Source: Lutraria lutraria
Taxonomy: Eukaryota; Mollusca; Bivalvia; Venerida; Mactridae
Reading direction: 5' to 3'
NCBI GenBank assembly: GCA_964023205.1
Contig: OZ026835.1
Location: 42,443,083 to 42,507,082 of the forward strand
Length of the DNA: 64,000 nucleotides
Under the pieces are notes generated by a model. The model was not told where the DNA came from, did not search any database, and saw only the letters and a program-made list of their open reading frames with translations. Shown here piece after piece: positions 38,101 through 49,689 of the stretch; within the stretch, counting starts at the first letter, position 1; each line of letters opens with the position of its first letter. Made by a program: the position numbers and the translations under genes.

Positions 38101-41100
38101 ACAATTCAAAATATATTGTTTTAAACATGAAGTTTTGTAACACATACATTTTGTATTTTATATATAATAGTAATAATAGTTCCTTTTTAAACAAACAGAC
38201 CAAATTAATGGTACATGTATTATGTGTACTGTGTATTTATTTTTATTACACTTAACATTTTTGATGACTTATTTATTTTGGGTACATATGTCTAACATTT
38301 TTTATGGATTTTCTACGATAATGTTCATGAACAGGCTCCCAAATGGTTCAGCGTTGTTTTTATATCTGTTCACTTCTTCAGGTTGTGTATGTGACGGCTC
38401 TTATGCCATACGTATTACTATTTGTTTTCTTGATACGAGGGCTCACCTTACCTGGATCTTTGGAAGGTATCAGATATTACTTAACCCCAGACTTCCGCAG
38501 ACTGCAGGATCCTCAGGTAAATATCTTATTTAACTTCCATTTACATTTTTTTTCAATTTCAATTTACGGATACCTTTAAAGCACACTTCTTTTTTATAAA
38601 AATAAAGTGATATTGATTTTACGTCTGTGGTTATTGAGATGCTGTGGCAATTTTAGTTTGCATTTGCTATAATTTGTGTTTGATTTATCTTTTCATCTGC
38701 GTACCTAAAATTTAGGTCGTATATTTTGCATTATTATTATCATACTTTACTGGTACATATGTTTAAAACTTATTAATAAAGTTGTTCATTTATGCTTCAT
38801 TGCGTGTGATGATATACAATAGACTGCTTCTATTGTATCTGCACGTGAGAACAAAATATCAGCGGTTAGTTTATCTATATATGAAGTGGTGATGATACTT
38901 TTGTTATATAATGTTTCTGTTTTAGAATTGCATTTCAAGCTTATATTAGCATACCACATGACAACAGTATATTAATGGCAACTGAAGTTTTCAATGTATA
39001 AGAAGTCATCTTACTTTGACATACCATTTATTTTCATTACTTAAGTACTTATTTGGAAGTCCAGTTCTTAAAATTGACTTCACACGAGTATGCTTATGAT
39101 CAATACACTTGAATATTCCTTTGATTAAATACACAGAATGTATATAATTATAATAAATCTTATAAATGCCTTTTGTATGACTATGGGGAATGATAGTTAC
39201 TCTCACATTCTTGATTTTTTGTTCTAATTAAGTATGGTCGTATTAAGTAAATCAGTCTTGTTTAGAATATAAAACATGATCGTATTTCAACATAAATGAC
39301 GTTGTTAACTTCGTTTGTCATTTTAATCAACTTACTGCCTTTGCAGAAAGAACATTTGTTCTGAGCCACTTCGTATGGCCAGAAAACTTTTGTATTTTTC
39401 CATGAAAACCCTTGCTCATGACATTCAATGAACAGGTTTGGCTGGAGGCCGCTGTCCAGGTATTTTATTCCTTGGGACCAACATGGGGAGGCGTCGTCAC
39501 CATGGCAAGCTACAACAAGTTTAGGAACAATTGTTTGAGGCAAGACATTTGCACCGCAATCACGTGACTTAAACTAGGGAATGTTCCATTTTTTACTTAA
39601 CAAAACCTGTTTTATCCCCCTCTAACCTCGTCAGTTTTCTGTGTCCGAATATCAAAAGATAACAACAGTTATTTTTACTTTCAAACGCTTATTTTCATCG
39701 ACTTGTTCGTTAACAGTCGTCCTTATTGCATTCTTTTCAAAATAGGTAGTAAAACTTTTATTGGCATTCAAACTTCTTGAACTGGGCCATGTTTTTTTCA
39801 AAAATAAAAAAAATGAAAGAATTCTTTTTTTTTAGAATATTTGTCATAAAAAGCTCAAACTTTTATGACGTATTGATTACTTTTCGAAATTGAAAGTTTT
39901 TCTTTTACACCTAATGTTCTCTCAAAGTCATGTGATGAGGTGCTTATGCTAAAGGTAATCTGAAATAAAACTGAAACGTTTAACGTATCAAAATTTTTCT
40001 ATCAATATGTACATGCTTACTTATCTCAAGATTTGTTTCGATTTTATAAAAATTGAGTGTTTTTATCGTTCAAAATTTCGATAGTATTTTAGCTCACCTA
40101 AACCGAAGGTTTACTCTGAGCTTACCAGATCACTCATTGTCCGTCGTACTTCCTCCTTCCTCTGGTTTATCTTCATGTGTACTTTATTATTGAATGAAGC
40201 TGATATTTAGACTGATATTTGCTTGATATTAAATATATCAACAAGATATATAACCAATTATGATTATGTATCCACATTACCATTCTGGTTTAATCAGATC
40301 TACAATAAAAATATATGTAAATTCGTAGACTTCAGATTGGTTGAAAGAATCACTTCCCTTTGAACTATTTTATAGCAAGACGCGAGCATTTTGATAAAAA
40401 TGGTTAAAAGGTTACCATTCTGTGTAATTCGCATGCTTATAATTTTGAACCATCTTAATTGCAATGGGTTCTAAAATCGCATTAACAGTCAAGGTCATAG
40501 TCTAGCTTTAACGTTGAAGGAAGACAACAGGCGTAAACCTCGGTAGGACTCGGTGGGATTAGAACTCACAGCGCTTAGGCACTGGTGATCAATAGTCATA
40601 GAGCATAACCATTAGCCCCACAGGCCCCAACGGCGGTATCTGCTGAAGACGTTTTCAGGTGGGCGACATAGGTCCATCATGGTCCGCTTGTTTTTTTTAC
40701 TTACTTAAATACAACGATTAACGTTTCAGAGATTTCAGAAGACCAATAAAAGCATAAGTGTTTAAAAATTCGGGTCATTGTAATGGTGCGTTTTCTTCCA
40801 GGCAGCCCGGGTTTATTGAAGTTGAATTCGACACTTTAATATTCTGCTGAAATTGCAGTGCCCAATGCTTTGACAGCATGAAAGTGTGATTTTAAACATA
40901 ACAAAAAATACTTTGTTGTTAATGGGTATTTTGACACCGATTAAATTGTGCAAAATTAAACATTTAGCATGTTCATTTTTAACACCAACTGTATCTTCTT
41001 AATGAAAATCAACGAACGCAGCTTCTAAGTTATGATGTAACTTTCTGGACCCTACATTTATACATTTTAAAGGGCATATTTGAAAAGAGGAGGACTGTAA

Positions 41101-44100
41101 CATTAAATGGAGATACATGTATATAGATTATTGAGTGACAATGGATGTCAAGGCCTTATTGTTACTTGTCTTGCTGGGTTGTTACAGTTGGGTGGATCAT
41201 TTCCTGCATGTAAAGTATGGTAAAACCCAACTTCTAAAACATTAAGACCACTTCTTTTTTAAAATGATAACTATTCTTCAGAACAAGTTTCTATAGTTCG
41301 TTCATATTTTAATTTGATAACAAGACTACTTTAAATTTGAGAATTTTAAATGACAATTGTGGTCTTAATGGGTTGGGTTTGTTGTATTTTCTTTGCAAAC
41401 TGCCTGTGAAACATGACTCAAAGTAACTGTTTCTTTAACCAAAATATTGGACATTTTATGTTCAACCAATACACAGACTATTGATTTCACTCAACTTGTT
41501 CACCGTATTTTATTTTGCTGTACTTAAATCTATCTTTTATCCTCATGTCACATTTATACATATGTGCTGAGTGAATAACTAAAATAAGCAAAAATTAACC
41601 AGTGTGTATGCTTTGAACTCCATCAGCTATACGCTATCTGGCAATCACAACCATTAGCTAAACATCCAGACTAAGACACACATTCAAATACATCTTTTTG
41701 TATATCGATTTGACACTTGTGTAGTTTTTCTTTCAAAATAAAGCGTGTTTTATCAGTCTATGCCTGGTAATTGTAACAACGATTTCGTATGATTTAATGT
41801 TACCTTGCCAACTGTTAAATAAATGACAGAGACTAAATTGTCGTAGTTAGCTTTTCAATGAACGGACCTATAACGATTGTTTCATATTTCGGTTTACAAT
41901 TCCATTTTTAAAGGCAGGTTATCATTTTGTCTTAATTGTTAAATTGTTACTATCTACTGACTCGTTTGCTTTGCAATCTGCCTTTATTCTCTTGTTATTT
42001 GTACTAATATCAGAAATTGTTAATGACAAAATCGCGAGAAAAAAACTTTAACATTTTATAGGATGCCCGGATTTGTTTTCATTTTTCTATATTAGATTCG
42101 TCAGAATCTAAATTAAACAACATAAACACACATACATCAGTATTCATGTTTTTTTATTGGAGACTTGTCTGTGAAAGTGTCGAGTATTTTTACACGCACG
42201 TTGTTTTGAACAAATGCTAATGTCTGTGTTGAATGTTATGGTGAAAGATGACAGGAGAAGCAGACGAATGTAACACAGGTAAGAGCTGGCAGCTAAAAAC
42301 GGTAAGACTGCTGTTGAATCATGTACAATGCTAGTTTCATCAATCTGTAATACAGTGGTCAACGACTTAATTCAATGAATGAATGAATCGATTTTCATTT
42401 TAATAATGGAAACATCTTTTAATTAATTTGGTTAATACTCATTAAGATTTTTGGAATTTTTTGCATTTATAGAGGAAAGCCTTTTTTATTTGTTGAATTC
42501 AAGTCGTTGACGCGTTGCATTTGAACAGTCTGGTGACTAGCAACAAGATTCGTTTATTAATGTTATCTACAACTTGGGTTTCAGGGATTCCATTATTGCC
42601 TGTGTGAATGATGGAATTACGAGTTTCTTTGCTGGGTTCGTTGTATTCTCTGTTGTTGGATATATGGCTGTAGAAATGGATCAACCCATTGAAGAAGTTG
42701 CGACTGCAGGTGACCATTGGCTTTTATTATTTCAGGACAACTACGTTGAATAAATCATTCGTACTTTCTTTTGTTTCGTTTTGCAAAGTTTATACTTTTT
42801 ACATAAAGAATTTTCAAAGTTTTTTTGGTATTTATGGGGTCTCAGTTCTAATTCTGAAATACGATAATCTATCTTTTGATGGAAATTTCATGAGAATATC
42901 TGTAATGCATTGGTTCTTTCGTTATTGAAGGAGATACGAAAGGTACCTTTTAAATGATTTATGCATTTCCTTGCATGGTTATGAGAGCAAACATATTCGT
43001 TTAATGAATAATATAAAGGCATCAATGAAAAGTAAAATTCACCCTCCCCCAAAAAATGGCTGATTGTTCAAGCGTTAAAGGGACACGGGTGTCCTGGCAT
43101 ATGGGGTTGTTCATGGTGTACCAACAGTTGTGACATAGACAGTAATCATTATGTACTTGGTATAGTGGAGTATTGACTCTCGCTTTAGTACTTTAGTTGT
43201 ACTGGGCGATAGCCATATGTTGATACAACATGGTGGTCTATGAGGAATAGTTGTTTCTTACGGCGGCCTGTCCTGCAGCTAATCTGTTTTTCTCTTCGTA
43301 TTGAAGTGTTGTCGTAATTTTAAATGGTGATTGTTTTTTTTTTATTCTAAAGGACCTGGTCTGATGTTCATTGCATACCCGGAAGCAATCTCCAAGATGC
43401 CTGTTCCTCAACTTTGGGCCGTTTTATTCTTCATTATGATGATCACAGTTGGACTGGACACGCAAGTAGGGCATATTTTGCTTACATTATTGGAATGGTT
43501 TGTGATAATGACGGCTAATCCAACACATATAAATTCAAATGATTGCTTATCTATCTCTTAATAAACTTTCTTACTTTTATTTAATAATATCATAACCTAC
43601 CAAATATCCCCATGGATATGAATACAAGTAATGCAAATCGAAACTAAATGACTCTGACATAATTTTCAGTTTGGTATGTTTGAAACCCTTTCAAGTGGTA
43701 TTGTAGACGCCTTCCCACAACGTCTCGCAAAACGCAAAGTCTTGGTGACAGCGTCTATTGCCTGTGGAATGTTTCTTTTCGGGCTGATTTTTACCACCGG
43801 TGTAAGTAATAGTTTCTTTTAATTCCTCAATGAACTTTATTTAATATTTCGTTGACTTTCCTAGTGCATTGTTTATGCCAGATTTGTTGCACGGGTTGCA
43901 CAAATATGTACTTCAAATGGTACCAAAAAGGACTTCATATTTTCGTAAACATTTAAATTGGAAAAAAATAGTTCGTTTTAACCTGAGCATAATTACTGGC
44001 CTGAATTATTACATATTACCAGTGTTAAATCAAGCAAAGGTAAGTGCTTCTGTTTAGTTCCATCGGTTGGCAATTTATGAGTAGTACTTTCAGTTTACAA

Positions 44101-45439
44101 GCATTTATTTATTGGTGCCCTTGTTGAAATGTACATACTATTTATTGTATTATATTTTAAGGCTGGCATATACATTTACAATCTGGTAGACTGGTACGCT
44201 AGTGCATTCTGTATGTGCCTTGGTGGAGGACTAGAGTTGGTCGCCATCGGCTGGTACTATGGTGAGTTGTAGAAGTTTATTACATACTAGTATTGTAGTA
44301 TTGTTTCTAAATGGTTGTTAAATCTTGCGTTGTGACTAACTCAGTAACTCGATTGTTCAGGTGTCATTGTGAAATATCTGTTGAATTTCGTAAAACTTGA
44401 TTATCTCTGTTCAACATAACGAATTCATTTACACTCATACGATGCTGATATATCAAGTTAATGTAATAATTGATTTATCTTAAAATGAGTATTTCCTTGA
44501 TACTGTCGGTCTTGGTAATACAATATTGATGTCCGATCAGTCATCGGTTGCACTTAACCCACTTTTTATGACGATTTACAGGCGCTGAGAGGTTCAGCAG
44601 AGACATGCATCTGATGTTCGGGAAAACAGCGCCAGTGATATTACGAATCTGCTGGTGCTTCATTACCCCCATGATATTTGCTGTCGTATTCTTGTTATTG
44701 CTTTGTAAATATAAGCCAGCTACCTACGAAGGACAGGAGTATCCATCATTTGCTATAACTATTGGAATATTACTGGCTCTTGTGCCCGTTGCTCCTATTC
44801 CAATTTGCTTCTTATATGAGCTGTGCACAACTGAAGGAACTCTTAAAGAGGTATGTAGTTATATACATTTGAAATTTCAAATGCCATCCTTATCTCCAGT
44901 GCTTATATCATTTCATCACACCGTAGTTGCTTTTAAAACACAATACAACTCTCTAAAAGCACATACAATGTATTAGTTGTGCAGCATATAGTATGCCTTA
45001 CTCAAATTAAAAAAGGTTAGCACAATAACCATAAAACATCAATACTAGTAGCATTTAAGGTAACTTCATATTTGCTTTCATCATTTTGATTTTCTGCCAT
45101 CAAACTTGAGTAATTTTTCTTTAAGCCTTTGCCGTCTTTTAACCGACTCATTGTTGGAATTATTTTATTTTTCTTAAGCTCTTGTTGTCTTTTAACCGAC
45201 TCATTGTTGGAATTATTTTTCTTAAGCTCTTGCAGTCTTTTCATAACACAAGTGTTACTGTTTTATTTCAGAGATTCAGGAAATTACGCAAACCTGAAAA
45301 CTGGAGACCTAGTGAGCGGAAGTTGTGGGACCTATACAATGAAATGGAGAAACCAAAATCAAAGAACTTTAAGGACTATGTTTCTATGACTCTTTTAGGT
45401 CGACAAGAACCGTATTTTGTTCCATCATATGAAGCATGA
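32113..45439 (+). CDS. SLC6-family sodium-coupled solute transporter, 12 coding exons, 629 aa
   Basis: Plasma-membrane symporter of the neurotransmitter/amino-acid SLC6 family (LeuT fold, 12 TM). Coding exons: 32113-32317, 34638-34769, 36679-36952, 37568-37700, 38382-38516, 39436-39539, 42585-42709, 43353-43465, 43670-43801, 44162-44261, 44582-44850, 45272-45439. All phases join without a stop, and all introns are GT-AG except the sixth (GC-AG). TM1 has [15 protein letters not shown] (48-62), followed by NGGGAF. TM3 has YYNTIIAW with the substrate-site Tyr at 129. EL2 has the Cys153/Cys162 pair and sequons at N180, N184 and N195. TM6 has SLGP and ASYNKF; TM8 has GLDTQF. Length is normal for the family. 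The start is the first Met after an acceptor at 32090-32091, so a 5' non-coding exon probably lies upstream. Oddities: Ala52 where monoamine carriers have Asp and amino-acid carriers usually Gly; Phe75 and Asp337 at chloride/Na1 ligand positions. Substrate is not assigned; the region after TM2 is somewhat glycine-transporter-like. Confidence 0.93.
32340..33505. repeat. 53-bp minisatellite in SLC6 intron 1, about 22 copies
   Basis: Unit begins CTGCCCCGTCTTATGACATA and ends ATCTATATATTAA. Copies are nearly identical, with a few recurrent variants (ATATTC/ATGTTC/ATATGC/ACATTC, CTGCC/CTTTC, CTATATA/TTATATA). The array begins about 22 bp after the exon 1 donor, so almost nothing separates the splice site from it. 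It ends against a minus-strand SINE tail at about 33505. Confidence 0.95.
33505..33612 (-). mobile_element. SINE 3' part, minus strand
   Basis: Read on the minus strand it shows AACTGGTTAGGTGAATGGGC followed by a tail with AACTGAAAAAAATGTTGAAA and GGCGTTAAACCC. The same tail appears on the plus strand at about 7146-7306 and 15305-15530. It abuts the 53-bp array in intron 1. The tRNA-like head is missing here. Confidence 0.7.
34355..34578. mobile_element. MITE-like element with GGCCATCCTTAAAAA ends, SLC6 intron 1
   Basis: The left end reads AGCCATCCTTAAAAAATG. The right end is close to its reverse complement (CTTTTTAAGGATGGCCT). A CAGTGGGTAGGTGGGTAGG segment inside recurs in degenerate form near 18460. 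Related ends flank 988-1472, and a left end alone lies near 8116. It stops about 60 bp before exon 2. No coding capacity; the superfamily is not determined. Confidence 0.7.
35178..35407. repeat. 46-bp tandem repeat, 5 copies, SLC6 intron 2
   Basis: Five perfect or near-perfect units beginning AAAATGTATCGTTAAATAAA and ending GGTAACATTCAAC. The identity of the units indicates recent expansion. The rest of this intron (34770-35177 and 35408-36678) is AT-rich and shows nothing recognisable. Confidence 0.95.
37139..37297. repeat. 40-bp tandem repeat, 4 copies, SLC6 intron 3
   Basis: The unit TTTGCTATATTACCATATTC continues to AAAGAACCGA. Four units are essentially identical, and degenerate copies follow to about 37370. 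Confidence 0.92.
40540..40640 (-). mobile_element. tRNA-like SINE head, minus strand, SLC6 intron 6
   Basis: On the minus strand it has an A-box-like GGGGCTAATGGTTATGCTC and a B-box-like GAGTTCTAATCCC about 45 bases later, the spacing of an internal Pol III promoter. Flanking bases do not close a tRNA acceptor stem that I can see, so a SINE head is more likely than a tRNA gene. Confidence 0.5.
41222..41381. mobile_element. Small TIR element in SLC6 intron 6
   Basis: The left arm AAACCCAACTTCTAAAACAT then TAAGACCAC is mirrored at the right by GTGGTCTTAATGGGTTGGGTTT. About 160 bp with no coding content. MITE-like; only one copy was seen in this window. Confidence 0.6.
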
Positions 45440-45903
45440 TGGAATGTCTCATCATGAGCTCACTTGATTAATATGATCAGTGTGAAGTAACAAATCAAAC
45501 TTGAATATCCGCCATTGTCGTGTTTATTACTCCTATAGTTTTACTATCAGTGCAAGCCTTGTTTGAGAATTACTCCTAAACTGTTTTCACTAGTATTAAC
45601 ACCAGATTGTCTCTACCTTGTATTTGTTGATGAAAATGAGAGAATAATGATAATCTAAATTATCTTTATATTCCTTCCAAAATGATTATAGCGGATTTCA
45701 TGTTTGGTCAGCTGACAACATTGTGACATGTCCTATTATGTAAATGTGTTGTAATCTCCTATTTTTATGAAGATCAATCAAAGACAACAAAGATACAGGA
45801 GTAAACTGTTTATTGCGAAGTAATAGATTATGTACAAGTAATCACTTTCACTAACAATTAGACTAGACAAATATTTGCACATAGTACATTTGCATCATCG
45901 TGT

Positions 45904-46254
45904 AGTTTTATTGAAATATATCTTATGTATAGCTCTATTGAAATAGAACTTACTCATAGCTCTATTGAAATAGATCTTATTTATAGCTCTATTGAAATAG
46001 AACTTATTTATAGCTCTATTGAAACAGATCTTATTCATAGCTCTATTGAAATAGATCTTATTTATAGCTCTATTGAAACAGAACTTATTTATAACTCTAT
46101 TGAAATAGATCTTATTCATAGTTCTATTGGAATATAACTTATTTATAACTCTATTGAAACAGAAGTTATTTATAACTCTATTGAAATAGATCTTATTGAT
46201 AGTTCTATTGGAATAGAACTTATTCATAGCTCTATTGAAATAGAACTTATTTTA
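45904..46254. repeat. 27-bp minisatellite 3' of the SLC6 stop, about 13 copies
   Basis: Unit AGCTCTATTGAAATAGAACT TATTTAT with CAT/TAT and GATCT/GAACT variants. Because 27 is a multiple of three, both strands carry open frames with 9-residue repeats; I treat these as artefacts. The array lies 465 bp after the stop codon and before a candidate poly(A) signal, so it may be transcribed as part of the 3' UTR. Confidence 0.92.
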
Positions 46255-46299
46255 TTGCATTCTATGAGTGCATTGCTTAGATTTTGACACATTTGTGAC

Positions 46300-46305
46300 A
46301 ATAAA
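46300..46305 (+). other. Candidate poly(A) signal AATAAA for the SLC6 gene
   Basis: AATAAA about 860 bp after the stop codon and just beyond the 27-bp array. If used, the array is in the mature 3' UTR. The motif alone is weak evidence in AT-rich DNA. Confidence 0.35.
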
Positions 46306-47602
46306 ATGATGTTGTGATTTATATAAAAGGGTGATAAAAATGTCTACCAACGAAGTAAATTTGATAAAAGATGTTTCATTTCAGCCAATTCTAATTACAA
46401 ACTTATCTGAATGTATAGAAAAATTGTATACTTGTCACTAAATGTAAATACCGTTCAGCCTGGTACTTACTACTTCCTAACGGTTGCAAGAGACTGACGT
46501 GTTTTTTTAAAACTTATTTATGATTGCGAAATAGTACCGTTTTCTCATAGTGACATTTATTTACATGTAGAAGATACCTCGGAGTTTGGCTGTATTTTTC
46601 AGACAATCATTTAAAGTAGATTCAGTAAGTAAAACAATGTTTGGCTGTTTGCTATGTAAACTCCATTCAAGATATGTTGTGTGGTTGAAATCCAGATTTA
46701 TGGATTATTTTTACAGAATCGTTTTGAATATATACTTCATTTTGTATCTTGATTTTTTTTAAAAATCACTTTTTACAATCAAAATTTGGTTTATATTTTA
46801 TCTTTGATTAATGAAATGTTTTTAACTGTGTGTTTTATATAATACATAAATGTTGATATTTCTACTAATGTTTTTTTTTACTTTTTGGTGTAAATTTACT
46901 GTTTTATTTGTGAGTTAACGAGTGTTATCTTAGTAGCATTTGTTCCGTTATGACTTCAATTTTGTGTTTACACTTTCGATCTCCGGACTTGCTCGTTTTA
47001 CATTCGCATTCCACGTTACTACTTTAATGTAAAATTGGTTTGTCTTATATTGTGATGGTGTGTCTTTATAAGCTCCACATAATGAACAAGTAACAAATTT
47101 CAGTTCACCGGATTTTAGTGTTCACATAATCTTCATCATATTGTATGTTATGTTTAAACATTGTCTTTATTCTTTCAAATATCCAACGTATGAGGGACAG
47201 CTTTTTTAGTCATTTGAATCGTGCTAACAGTTTGGATGCTATCCTCTGAAAATATTAAGTTACTTGCTGATAAATTCCTAAAGATACTTTTTGTTTTGTT
47301 TCTGTCCCATTCAATGCAATTTTCTCCCAATACTTTAATATTATTTTTTTTGCTACGGAACATTGATTTTTATGATTGAACACGTTGTCTGAAACAAGCC
47401 TTGAAGGTATGTCTTAGGTTTGATGCATTTTTAATGATATTTTCTAACCAAACCACTTCACAGGGAAGAACATACAATGCATATTGTTTTGTTTCATAAA
47501 TACAAACTTTGAAGTTGGCCAAAATTTTGCTCACTGTCCATTTTTTTTTTTTGTATAATTTCACCTATATAAGTATATTTGTGAAATGATTGATTTCATT
47601 TC
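46306..47602. other. Gene-free AT-rich stretch downstream of the SLC6 gene
   Basis: Nothing recognised. Confidence 0.5.
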
Positions 47603-48054
47603 TTAAAGGGACATTACTCCAGACTGACTTCTGTAAATTATGATAAAATGTATTTTACAAAAAATAAGGATTTAGTCACAAGAATAATTTATTGTTCATT
47701 TTGTCCCTTTTTTATTAATATAAAAGTAAAATACGTCTTGATTCAAACTTAATAAAGATGTATTTTACCACGTGACTAGCGTTATTGATATTTTTCTTCT
47801 TATCTAAAAATTAAGCCGAGAGTTGTTGTAATTTGGTTGATTGTTTATATCGAGTGTGACGCCCCTTTTCAACAGTCAGAGTCATATGAGGCCGACAGTT
47901 CACCTAAGCATCGTTACTGGGAAGCTCCGTAAACAACTGCCTACTGAGAGTTGTTGTAAATAATTAAAATTAAATACTACATATTCTGTATTTTATCATT
48001 TTTATAATAATTTAAGTTTTACTGTTGAAAAAATCTGGAGTAATGTGTCTTTAA
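47603..48054. mobile_element. TIR element with TTAAAGGGACATTACTCCAGA-type ends
   Basis: The left end TTAAAGGGACATTACTCCAG is mirrored at the right by TCTGGAGTAATGTGTCTTTAA. 452 bp. A segment ATTAAGCCGAGAGTTGTTGT lies in the middle. No coding frame. A bare TTAAAGGGACA start also occurs at about 43075 without a partner. Confidence 0.75.
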
Positions 48055-48782
48055 TATGTTTCCAAATGACTGAAGTAATTTATAATTAATCTTAATTTAC
48101 CATCTGATACATTTGGTCACTAGACAACAGTTTTGTCAGACCATAGCGCAACAGTTATGTGTATTACATAAAGTTTTCATATTTTTCAAAAAGTGTTCTT
48201 ATGTTACCTTGCTATTATATAGTGATATTTTGTAGAGTAAAAAACATGTTTTATAAGAAGACCGTTTTGAAATTAAGGAACATTTATGCTTTGCTCTGTA
48301 ATTCACTGATGTTTCATCTCGTAACTGCTTTCTTTGGAGCCGATGGTACGCTTATAATGATGTACATGGCTGTATTGAAATGCGCTTGAATTAAGGAAAT
48401 GATACAGAACTTAAAAAAAGAATTTGTCGAATTGATGTACAGTAATTACTAATAACGAACAAAACAAGTTGACTTGTTATGATCTATTTAACTTCCCAAT
48501 TTACTAACACAAACTTCTTCTCAAACAGAACTACATTTGTATTATTGTCATTGTTTAAATTAATTTTACTATGCTATGTTTATTGTATTTTCTATGATGT
48601 CGTTTTGAGTCGAAATACAAATTTCTATTTAGTTCCATCAGAATGTCACTTTTTTGCAAATAAAGATGGTATTGATATGAACATCTTGTTTTGCTATATC
48701 TCCTCAGAATATTGTACAACAACAATACTCGTGTCACTCAGAAATAATTGCCTGTTTTACGTTCAATGACATCATGAAGTAT

Positions 48783-48875
48783 AGAAACGATGATTAACGC
48801 ACTGGACTGCTATTCGAAATGTCTTGGTTTTGAATCCCACCCGTCTTCCGATATTTCAGGGACGTTATTTTCTAG
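48783..48875 (+). mobile_element. Possible tRNA-like SINE head
   Basis: GATGATTAACGCACTGGACTG (A-box-like) and GGTTTTGAATCCCACC (B-box-like) at Pol III spacing; no closed acceptor stem, so not called a tRNA. Confidence 0.45.
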
Positions 48876-49689
48876 ACGAATTATACTTGACTTATATATG
48901 ACTGAATCTATTAATAGTTAACAGGTAAGTAAATCATGAAGGCATTGCCTAGATAAGTTGTTGTGAGTCTATTTGAAGTTCAATGTGGTTGTATGATAGT
49001 GCTCAGATTTGCGGTGAATTCGTTAATATTTAGGGTTGATTCTATTTGATTGATGAAGGGTATGATATACCATGTGTTTGTGAACTACATACATGAATTT
49101 ATTCATTTGTCAAATACTCATGATTGTCATTATAACGTGTATTAATCATATCATATAAATATTTTATATTCTCCTTAATGGAGGATTGAATATAATATAC
49201 AATCAATATCCTTTATGAAAAAAGCAATTTCATACGAAAAACATAAACCAATATGCTTCTTGTAATTCGTCTACCTATAACGTTTTCTTATAGTTGTTGT
49301 TGGTATATCCTCATCTGAACTTCTGAGCCAGTTACTGTGTTTGAAAATCACAGGAACATTGTGAGGGGTGTATCGATGCTTTATTTCAGACACGACGAAG
49401 AAGCAGGAAAAACTATTCGAAATAAATGTAGGGATATAAATGTCCAGTTCTCCTGTATCTTATCTCCCCTCTCTCTAGGGTGGTCCCGAAATGACCATAG
49501 CTGTCGAATTGGCTGCTAAAAAATGTCAAACGTAGAAAGTGACTCATAACGCTGATGATGGGTTCCTAGTTAAATTTGTATTGATCTGCTGTGGTTTCAT
49601 TAATTTTCTTTGTGATTTTAGTTTAATGGATTCTGAGGGTCGGTTTGTCCCCGATATATATCCCCATGAATAAAGGTATTTAAAAAAAA
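48876..49689. other. Gene-free stretch
   Basis: Nothing recognised. Confidence 0.5.

Larger units (their letters stand above)
39540..42584 (+). other. Intron 6 of the SLC6 gene, GC-AG type
   Basis: The exon ends TTGAG and the intron opens GCAAGA; the acceptor is TTTCAG at 42579-42584. Only this junction keeps the conserved NNC.RDS segment of the family (Arg328 split across the intron) in frame, and no nearby GT does so. The intron is about 3 kb and contains a SINE head on the minus strand (about 40540-40640) and a small inverted-repeat element (41222-41381). GC-AG introns are a known minor class in animals. Confidence 0.85.

Noticed and set aside
43869..44057. Extra SLC6 exon between exons 9 and 10
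   Set aside because: Exons 9 and 10 join in phase and align with the family without a gap; the segment lacks transporter features.
45895..46227. Open frames on both strands over the 27-bp array
   Set aside because: Unit length is a multiple of three, so frames stay open by chance.
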